This document shows, piece by piece, positions 55,583 through 64,000 of a stretch of 64,000 bases of DNA. The translations under genes and the position numbers were made by a program. Position 1 is the stretch's first letter; every line of letters begins with the position of its first letter. The DNA comes from Hyaloperonospora brassicae (taxonomy: Eukaryota; Oomycota; Peronosporomycetes; Peronosporales; Peronosporaceae). The stretch spans positions 62,001-126,000 of the forward strand of contig CANTFL010001462.1 of NCBI GenBank assembly GCA_947650285.1, in the 5' to 3' direction. Below the pieces are notes generated by a model, which worked only from the letters and a program-made list of their open reading frames with translations, made no database searches and was not told the origin of the DNA.

Positions 55583-56254
55583 ACGCTTTGCTTCACCCGC
55601 GGTACCCGCTGCGACGGATCGTTCACGAACATGCCGACAAGTCTTTCCGTGCCGTTTCCTTATCGCATTACCTATGATCGAAAGATTCTTTCGTGAGCTC
55701 TTGTCGTACATCGCATACCGCACACCTTCGGGTCATCGAAAGACTGATAAACCGACCCGACGACTACGAATCACGCACGGAGCTGCTTTCAAGCCTTGCT
55801 AGCTCTGTATATGAACAACGCCTCGACATAATGACACGTCATTGACGAGACAGCCGGAATGGTGTCTACGTTGCGAAACAGGCTGAAACGACGCTTTTCG
55901 TTTTGAGCTCAGTCTCAAAGTCACAAGTCGAAGTCACAAGTACTTGATCCATCGCTCGTCTTCACGTCAACTACATCATCCAACAAATAGCGAATACCTT
56001 TCACGAGATTCGGTATCGGCTTATTCGCATCTCTGTTGCTCTATCATCGACAGCATGACCGCAGCAACCGGCTGATCGCGATTGTGCGTGCGACATATCG
56101 TGGTCACGTCCAGTTGGCTGATCTTGGCAATACTTGAGTGCCAGGTGATGTGTATCGACGGACAGCACCTGAATCAGCTCGTTGGAGTGTATATCGTGGT
56201 TGTGTGAGTCAATAAAGCGTGGTGAAAAGTGTAAGCTGAACTAGTCCATGTTGC

Positions 56255-56326
56255 GGGCGCATAGCGCAGTGGTAGCGCGTCCGCTTTGCAAGCGGAAGGC
56301 CCCGGGTTCAATCCCCGGTGTGTCCA
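56255..56326 (+). tRNA. tRNA-Ala(UGC), array copy 7
   Basis: Consensus sequence. The first TTTT downstream is at about 56639, 312 nt away. Confidence 0.97.
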
Positions 56327-56998
56327 ACGCTTTGCTTCGCCCGCGGTACCCGCTGCGACGGATCGTTCACGAACATGCCGACAAGTCTTTCCGTGCCGTT
56401 TCCTCATCGCATTACCTATGATCGAAAGATTCTTTCGTGAGCTCTTGTCGTACATCGCATACCGCACACCTTCGGGTCATCGAAAGACTGATAAACCGAC
56501 CCGACGACTACGAATCACGCACGGAGCTGCTTTCAAGCCTTGCTAGCTCTGTATATGAACAACGCCTCGACATAATGACACGTCATTGACGAGACAGCCG
56601 AAATGGTGTCTACGTTGCGAAACAGGCTGAAACGACGCTTTTCGTTTTGAGCTCAGTCTCAAAGTCACAAGTCGAAGTCACAAGTACTTGATCCATCGCT
56701 CGTCTTCACGTCAACTACATCATCCAACAAATAGCGAATACCTTTCACGAGATTCGGTATCGGCTTATTCGCATCTCTGTTGCTCTATCATCGACAGCAT
56801 GACCGCAGCAACCGGCTGATCGCGATTGTGCGTGCGACATATCGTGGTCACGTCCAGTTGGCTGATCTTGGCAATACTTGAGTGCCAGGTGATGTGTATC
56901 GACGGACAGCACCTGAATCAGCTCGTTGGAGTGTATATCGTGGTTGTGTGAGTCAATAAAGCGTGGTGAAAAGTGTAAGCTGAACTAGTCGATGTTGC

Positions 56999-57070
56999 GG
57001 GCGCATAGCGCAGTGGTAGCGCGTCCGCTTTGCAAGCGGAAGGCCCCGGGTTCAATCCCCGGTGTGTCCA
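56999..57070 (+). tRNA. tRNA-Ala(UGC), array copy 8
   Basis: Consensus sequence, 744 bp from its neighbours; the 5' flank reads GTCGATGTTGC. Confidence 0.97.
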
Positions 57071-57742
57071 ACGCTTTGCTTCACCCGCGGTACCCGCTGC
57101 GACGGATCGTTCACGAACATGCCGACAAGTCTTTCCGTGCCGTTTCCTCATCGCATTACCTATGATCGAAAGATTCTTTCGTGAGCTCTTGTCGTACATC
57201 GCATACCGCACACCTTCGGGTCATCGAAAGACTGATAAACCGACCCGACGACTACGAATCACGCACGGAGCTGCTTTCAAGCCTTGCTAGCTCTGTATAT
57301 GAACAACGCCTCGACATAATGACACGTCATTGAAGAGACAGCCGAAATGGTGTCTACGTTGCGAAACAGGCTGAAACGACGCTTTTCGTTTTGAGCTCGG
57401 TCTCAAAGTCACAAGTCGAAGTCACAAGTACTTGATCCATCGCTCGTCTTCACGTCAACTACATCATCCAACAAATAGCGAATACCTTCTACGAGATTCG
57501 GTATCGGCTTATTCGCATCTCTGTTGCTCTATCATCGACAGCATGACCGCAGCAACCGGCTGATCGCGATTGTGCGTGCGACATATCGTGGTCACGTCCA
57601 GTTGGCTGATCTTGGTAATACTTGAGTGCCAGGTGATGTGTATCGACGGACAGCACCTGAATCAGCTCGTTGGAGTGTATATCGTGGTTGTGTGAGTCAA
57701 TAAAGCGTGGTGAAAAGTGTAAGCTGAACTAGTCCATGTTGC

Positions 57743-57814
57743 GGGCGCATAGCGCAGTGGTAGCGCGTCCGCTTTGCAAGCGGAAGGCCCCGGGTTCAAT
57801 CCCCGGTGTGTCCA
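57743..57814 (+). tRNA. tRNA-Ala(UGC), array copy 9
   Basis: Consensus sequence; the 5' flank reads GTCCATGTTGC. Confidence 0.97.
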
Positions 57815-58486
57815 ACGCTTTGCTTCACCCGCGGTACCCGCTGCGACGGATCGTTCACGAACATGCCGACAAGTCTTTCCGTGCCGTTTCCTTATCGCAT
57901 TACCTATGATCGAAAGATTCTTTCGTGAGCTCTTGTCGTACATCGCATACCGCACACCTTCGGGTCATCGAAAGACTGATAAACCGACCCGACGACTACG
58001 AATCACGCACGGAGCTGCTTTCAAGCCTTGCTAGCTCTGTATATGAACAACGCCTCGACATAATGACACGTCATTGACGAGACAGCCGGAATGGTGTCTA
58101 CGTTGCGAAACAGGCTGAAACGACGCTTTTCGTTTTGGGCTCGGTCTCAAAGTCACAAGTCGAAGTCACAAGTACTTGATCCATCGCTCGTCTTCACGTC
58201 AACTACATCATCCAACAAATAGCGAATACCTTTCACGAGATTCGGTATCGGCTTATTCGCATCTCTGTTGGTCTATCATCGACAGCATGACCGCAGCAAC
58301 CGGCTGATTGCGATTGTGCGTGCGACATATCGTGGTCACGTCCAGTTAGCTGATCTTGGCAATACTTGAGTGCCAGGTGATGTGTATTGATGGTCAGCAC
58401 CTGAATCAGCTCGTTGGAGTGTATATCGTGGTTGTGTGAGTCAATAAAGCGTGGTGAAAAGTGTAAGCTGAACTAGTCCATGTGGC

Positions 58487-58558
58487 GGGCGCATAGCGCA
58501 GTGGTAGCGCGTCCGCTTTGCAAGCGGAAGGCCCCGGGTTCAATCCCCGGTGTGTCCA
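58487..58558 (+). tRNA. tRNA-Ala(UGC), array copy 10
   Basis: Consensus sequence; the 5' flank has a private T to G change (CATGTGGC). Confidence 0.97.
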
Positions 58559-59230
58559 ACGCTTTGCTTCACCCGCGGTACCCGCTGCGACGGATCGTTC
58601 ACGAACATGCCGACAAGTCTTTCCGTGCCGTTTCCTTATCGCATTACCTATGATCGAAAGATTCTTTCGTGAGCTCTTGTCGTACATCGCATACCGCACA
58701 CCTTCGGGTCATCGAAAGACTGATAAACCGACCCGACGACTACGAATCACGCACGGAGCTGCTTTCAAGCCTTGCTAGCTCTGTATATGAACAACGCCTC
58801 GACATAATGACACGTCATTGACGAGACAGCCGGAATGGTGTCTACGTTGCGAAACAGGCTGAAACGACGCTTTTCGTTTTGGGCTCGGTCTCAAAGTCAC
58901 AAGTCGAAGTCACAAGTACTTGATCCATCGCTCGTCTTCACGTCAACTACATCATCCAACAAATAGCGAATACCTTTCACGAGATTCGGTATCGGCTTAT
59001 TCGCATCTCTGTTGGTCTATCATCGACAGCATGACCGCAGCAACCGGCTGATTGCGATTGTGCGTGCGACATATCGTGGTCACGTCCAGTTAGCTGATCT
59101 TGGCAATACTTGAGTGCCAGGTGATGTGTATCGACGGACAGCACCTGAATCAGCTCGTTGGAGTGTATATCGTGGTTGTGTGAGTCAATAAAGCGTGGTG
59201 AAAAGTGTAAGCTGAACTAGTCCATGTTGC

Positions 59231-59302
59231 GGGCGCATAGCGCAGTGGTAGCGCGTCCGCTTTGCAAGCGGAAGGCCCCGGGTTCAATCCCCGGTGTGTC
59301 CA
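59231..59302 (+). tRNA. tRNA-Ala(UGC), array copy 11
   Basis: Consensus sequence; its unit marks the change to the GAGTCGCGC spacer subtype. Confidence 0.97.
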
Positions 59303-59974
59303 ACGCTTTGCTTCACCCGCGGTACCCGCTGCGACGGATCGTTCACGAACATGCCGACAAGTCTTTCCGTGCCGTTTCCTCATCGCATTACCTATGATCG
59401 AAAGATTCTTTCGTGAGCTCTTGTCGTACATCGCATACCGCACACCTTCGGGTCATCGAAAGACTGATAAACCGACCCGACGACTACGAGTCGCGCACGG
59501 AGCTGCTTTCAAGCCTTGCTAGCTCTGTATATGAACAACGCCTCGACATAATGACACGTCATTGACGAGACAGCCGGAATGGTGTCTACGTTGCGAAACA
59601 GGCTGAAACGACGCTTTTCGTTTTGGGCTCGGTCTCAAAGTCACAAGTCGAAGTCACAAGTACTTGATCCATCGCTCGTCTTCACGTCAACTACATCATC
59701 CAACAAATAGCGAATACCTTTCACGAGATTCGGTATCGGCTTATTCGCATCTCTGTTGGTCTATCATCGACAGCATGACCGCAGCAACCGGCTGATTGCG
59801 ATTGTGCGTGCGACATATCGTGGTCACGTCCAGTTAGCTGATCTTGGCAATACTTGAGTGCCAGGTGATGTGTATCGACGGTCAGCACCTGAATCAGCTC
59901 GTTGGAGTGTATATCGTGGTTGTGTGAGTCAATAAAGCGTGGTGAAAAGTGTAAGCTGAACTAGTCCATGTTGC

Positions 59975-60046
59975 GGGCGCATAGCGCAGTGGTAGCGCGT
60001 CCGCTTTGCAAGCGGAAGGCCCCGGGTTCAATCCCCGGTGTGTCCA
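59975..60046 (+). tRNA. tRNA-Ala(UGC), array copy 12
   Basis: Consensus sequence; the spacer has TTTCGTGCGCTC in place of TTTCGTGAGCTC, shared by all copies to its right. Confidence 0.97.
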
Positions 60047-60718
60047 ACGCTTTGCTTCACCCGCGGTACCCGCTGCGACGGATCGTTCACGAACATGCCG
60101 ACAAGTCTTTCCGTGCCGTTTCCTCATCGCATTACCTATGATCGAAAGATTCTTTCGTGCGCTCTTGTCGTACATCGCATACCGCACACCTTCGGGTCAT
60201 CGAAAGACTGACAAACCGACCCGACGACTACGAGTCGCGCACGGAGCTGCTTTCAAGCCTTGCTAGCTCTGTATATGAACAACGCCTCGACATAATGACA
60301 CGTCATTGACGAGACAGCCGGAATGGTGTCTACGTTGCGAAACAGGCTGAAACGACGCTTTTCGTTTTGGGCTCGGTCTCAAAGTCACAAGTCGAAGTCA
60401 CAAGTACTTGATCCATCGCTCGTCTTCACGTCAACTACATCATCCAACAAATAGCGAATACCTTTCACGAGATTCGGTATCGGCTTATTCGCATCTCTGT
60501 TGGTCTATCATCGACAGCATGACCGCAGCAACCGGCTGATTGCGATTGTGCGTGCGACATATCGTGGTCACGTCCAGTTAGCTGATCTTGGCAATACTTG
60601 AGTGCCAGGTGATGTGTATCGACGGTCAGCACCTGAATCAGCTCGTTGGAGTGTATATCGTGGTTGTGTGAGTCAATAAAGCGTGGTGAAAAGTGTAAGC
60701 TGAACTAGTCCATGTTGC

Positions 60719-60790
60719 GGGCGCATAGCGCAGTGGTAGCGCGTCCGCTTTGCAAGCGGAAGGCCCCGGGTTCAATCCCCGGTGTGTCCA
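60719..60790 (+). tRNA. tRNA-Ala(UGC), array copy 13
   Basis: Consensus sequence; the unit is nearly identical to that of copy 12. Confidence 0.97.
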
Positions 60791-61462
60791 ACGCTTTGCT
60801 TCACCCGCGGTACCCGCTGCGACGGATCGTTCACGAACATGCCGACAAGTCTTTCCGTGCCGTTTCCTCATCGCATTACCTATGATCGAAAGATTCTTTC
60901 GTGCGCTCTTGTCGTACATCGCATACCGCACACCTTCGGGTCATCGAAAGACTGACAAACCGACCCGACGACTACGAGTCGCGCACGGAGCTGCTTTCAA
61001 GCCTTGCTAGCTCTGTATATGAACAACGCCTCGACATAATGACACGTCATTGACGAGACAGCCGGAATGGTGTCTACGTTGCGAAACAGGCTGAAACGAC
61101 GCTTTTCGTTTTGGGCTCGGTCTCAAAGTCACAAGTCGAAGTCACAAGTACTTGATCCATCGCTCGTCTTCACGTCAACTACATCATCCAACAAATAGCG
61201 AATACCTTTCACGAGATTCGGTATCGGCTTATTCGCATCTCTGTTGGTCTATCATCGACAGCATGACCGCAGCAACCGGCTGATTGCGATTGTGCGTGCG
61301 ACATATCGTGGTCACGTCCAGTTAGCTGATCTTGGCAATACTTGAGTGCCAGGTGATGTGTATCGACGGTCAGCACCTGAATCAGCTCGTTGGAGTGTAT
61401 ATCGTGGTTGTGTGAGTCAATAAAGCGTGGTGAAAAGTGTAAGCTGAACTAGTCCATGTTGC

Positions 61463-61534
61463 GGGCGCATAGCGCAGTGGTAGCGCGTCCGCTTTGCAAG
61501 CGGAAGGCCCCGGGTTCAATCCCCGGTGTGTCCA
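61463..61534 (+). tRNA. tRNA-Ala(UGC), array copy 14
   Basis: Consensus sequence; the 3' flank reads GCTTCGCCC instead of GCTTCACCC. Confidence 0.97.
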
Positions 61535-62206
61535 ACGCTTTGCTTCGCCCGCGGTACCCGCTGCGACGGATCGTTCACGAACATGCCGACAAGTCTTTCC
61601 GTGCCGTTTCCTCATCGCATTACCTATGATCGAAAGATTCTTTCGTGCGCTCTTGTCGTACATCGCATACCGCACACCTTCGGGTCATCGAAAGACTGAC
61701 AAACCGACCCGACGACTACGAGTCGCGCACGGAGCTGCTTTCAAGCCTTGCTAGCTCTGTATATGAACAACGCCTCGACATAATGACACGTCATTGACGA
61801 GACAGCCGGAATGGTGTCTACGTTGCGAAACAGGCTGAAACGACGCTTTTCGTTTTGGGCTCGGTCTCAAAGTCACAAGTCGAAGTCACAAGTACTTGAT
61901 CCATCGCTCGTCTTCACGTCAACTACATCATCCAACAAATAGCGAATACCTTTCACGAGATTCGGTATCGGCTTATTCGCATCTCTGTTGGTCTATCATC
62001 GACAGCATGACCGCAGCAACCGGCTGATTGCGATTGTGCGTGCGACATATCGTGGTCACGTCCAGTTAGCTGATCTTGGCAATACTTGAGTGCCAGGTGA
62101 TGTGTATCGACGGTCAGCACCTGAATCAGCTCGTTGGAGTGTATATCGTGGTTGTGTGAGTCAATAAAGCGTGGTGAAAAGTGTAAGCTGAACTAGTCCA
62201 TGTTGC

Positions 62207-62278
62207 GGGCGCATAGCGCAGTGGTAGCGCGTCCGCTTTGCAAGCGGAAGGCCCCGGGTTCAATCCCCGGTGTGTCCA
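62207..62278 (+). tRNA. tRNA-Ala(UGC), array copy 15
   Basis: Consensus sequence; its spacer carries the CACTGACAAACC variant otherwise seen in the left part of the array. Confidence 0.97.
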
Positions 62279-62950
62279 ACGCTTTGCTTCACCCGCGGTA
62301 CCCGCTGCGACGGATCGTTCACGAACATGCCGACAAGTCTTTCCGTGCCGTTTCCTTATCGCATTACCTATGATCGAAAGATTCTTTCGTGCGCTCTTGT
62401 CGTACATCGCATACCGCACACCTTCGGGTCATCGAAACACTGACAAACCGACCCGACGACTACGAGTCACGCACGGAGCTGCTTTCAAGCCTTGCTAGCT
62501 CTGTATATGAGCAACGCCTCGACATAATGACACGTCATTGACGAGACAGCCGGAATGGTGTCTACGTTGCGAAACAGGCTGAAACGACGCTTTTCGTTTT
62601 GGGCTCGGTCTCAAAGTCACAAGTCGAAGTCACAAGTACTTGATCCATCGCTCGTCTTCACGTCAACTACATCATCCAACAAATAGCGAATACCTTTCAC
62701 GAGATTCGGTATCGGCTTATTCGCATCTCTGTTGGTCTATCATCGACAGCATGACCGCAGCAACCGGCTGATTGCGATTGTGCGTGCGACATATCGTGGT
62801 CACGTCCAGTTAGCTGATCTTGGCAATACTTGAGTGCCAGGTGATGTGTATCGACGGCCAGCACCTGAATCAGCTCGTTGGAGTGTATATCGTGGTTGTG
62901 TGAGTCAATAAAGCGTGGTGAAAAGTGTAAGCTGAACTAGTCCATGTTGC

Positions 62951-63022
62951 GGGCGCATAGCGCAGTGGTAGCGCGTCCGCTTTGCAAGCGGAAGGCCCCG
63001 GGTTCAATCCCCGGTGTGTCCA
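62951..63022 (+). tRNA. tRNA-Ala(UGC), array copy 16
   Basis: Consensus sequence, 744 bp period retained. Confidence 0.97.
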
Positions 63023-63694
63023 ACGCTTTGCTTCACCCGCGGTACCCGCTGCGACGGATCGTTCACGAACATGCCGACAAGTCTTTCCGTGCCGTTTCCT
63101 CATCGCATTACCTATGATCGAAAGATTCTTTCGTGCGCTCTTGTCGTACATCGCATACCGCACACCTTCGGGTCATCGAAAGACTGATAAACCGACCCGA
63201 CGACTACGAGTCGCGCACGGAGCTGCTTTCAAGCCTTGCTAGCTCTGTATATGAACAACGCCTCGACATAATGACACGTCATTGACGAGACAGCCGGAAT
63301 GGTGTCTACGTTGCGAAACAGGCTGAAACGACGCTTTTCGTTTTGGGCTCGGTCTCAAAGTCACAAGTCGAAGTCACAAGTACTTGATCCATCGCTCGTC
63401 TTCACGTCAACTACATCATCCAACAAATAGCGAATACCTTTCACGAGATTCGGTATCGGCTTATTCGCATCTCTGTTGGTCTATCATCGACAGCATGACC
63501 GCAGCAACCGGCTGATTGCGATTGTGCGTGCGACATATCGTGGTCACGTCCAGTTAGCTGATCTTGGCAATACTTGAGTGCCAGGTGATGTGTATCGACG
63601 GTCAGCACCTGAATCAGCTCGTTGGAGTGTATATCGTGGTTGTGTGAGTCAATAAAGCGTGGTGAAAAGTGTAAGCTGAACTAGTCCATGTTGC

Positions 63695-63766
63695 GGGCGC
63701 ATAGCGCAGTGGTAGCGCGTCCGCTTTGCAAGCGGAAGGCCCCGGGTTCAATCCCCGGTGTGTCCA
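63695..63766 (+). tRNA. tRNA-Ala(UGC), array copy 17
   Basis: Consensus sequence; last copy before the window edge, with the GCTTCGCCC 3' flank variant. Its unit is cut by the edge. Confidence 0.97.
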
Positions 63767-64000
63767 ACGCTTTGCTTCGCCCGCGGTACCCGCTGCGACG
63801 GATCGTTCACGAACATGCCGACAAGTCTTTCCGTGCCGTTTCCTCATCGCATTACCTATGATCGAAAGATTCTTTCGTGCGCTCTTGTCGTACATCGCAT
63901 ACCGCACACCTTCGGGTCATCGAAAGACTGATAAACCGACCCGACGACTACGAGTCGCGCACGGAGCTGCTTTCAAGCCTTGCTAGCTCTGTATATGAAC

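Larger units (their letters stand above)
48377..64000 (+). repeat. Tandem array of 744-bp units each carrying a tRNA-Ala(UGC) gene
   Basis: At least 15.6 kb of head-to-tail copies, running off the right edge. From 55.5 kb on, the period is exactly 744 bp. Between 49.77 and 54.77 kb the period is 1668 bp because each of those units carries a 919-bp retroelement plus a 5-bp target duplication. The left edge lies in the spacer about 40 bp 3' of where a tRNA would be: the first unit begins at GCGACGGATCG without its own tRNA. Units differ by scattered substitutions that group into subtypes (for example GACTGATAAACC...AATCACGC against GACTGACAAACC...GAGTCGCGC). Right-hand units are the most uniform. 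Conserved 86- and 97-codon frames in each unit are tRNA-overlapping artefacts. Confidence 0.98.

Noticed and set aside
48943..63986. Recurrent 97-codon (minus) and 86-codon (plus) open frames in every array unit
   Set aside because: They overlap the tRNA gene on both strands; the minus frame's RWTHRGLNPGPSACKADAL is simply antisense tRNA-Ala. Their conservation follows from unit identity, and no domain or codon signal supports protein coding.
48377..64000. CRISPR-like regular array
   Set aside because: The period is 744 bp with near-identical spacers, and the repeated element is a tRNA gene in a eukaryotic context.

Overview
The window looks like nuclear DNA of a plant-pathogenic oomycete, probably a Peronosporaceae / downy-mildew-type genome. 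The evidence is: compact genes with short GT-AG introns (about 60-220 bp); a secreted protein with an RXLR-like/EER pattern and WY-like helices (33.7-34.8 kb); two bZIP-like genes with a non-canonical basic region; and gene islands separated by gene-poor stretches holding LINE, Ty1/copia and other LTR-element debris. No bacterial or viral gene organisation is seen.

Layout. 0-2.1 kb: decayed LINE on the minus strand, running off the left edge, followed by a (ATGT)n satellite. 4.9-7.0 kb: two oppositely oriented solo-LTR-like insertions. 7.7-12.0 kb: tandem ubiquitin-like protein, small coiled-coil protein, geranylgeranyl diphosphate synthase. 15.8-19.7 kb: two bZIP-like paralogues sharing one intron position. 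20.4-28.5 kb: membrane-anchored purple-acid-type phosphatase, a WD40-cyclophilin (PPWD1 type), papain-family protease, and a CDF/ZnT zinc transporter. 30.2-33.3 kb: Ty1/copia remnant. 33.7-34.8 kb: frameshifted effector-like gene. 36.6-45.2 kb: UBAC2-like gene (six exons), RING-H2/zinc-ribbon protein, a predicted N-myristoylated protein, a 66-residue twin-CX9C protein and an HTATSF1/Cus2-like splicing factor. 45.9-47.6 kb: second copia remnant.

48.4-64.0 kb is the most striking region. It is a tandem array of a 744-bp unit, each carrying one tRNA-Ala(UGC) gene (17 copies here), still running at the right edge. Three consecutive units carry the same 919-bp miniature LTR retroelement (TRIM) at the same position with the same 5-bp target duplication. 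It therefore inserted once and was then copied with its host unit, giving a 1668-bp composite repeat.

A common thread joins the copia remnants and the TRIM. All have a primer-binding site of the type GGTTATGAGCCC, which matches the anticodon arm of initiator tRNA-Met, and its ATG (complement of the CAU anticodon) opens the gag-like reading frame in every element. Exon structures and protein calls come from reading the sequence only; no database search was run.
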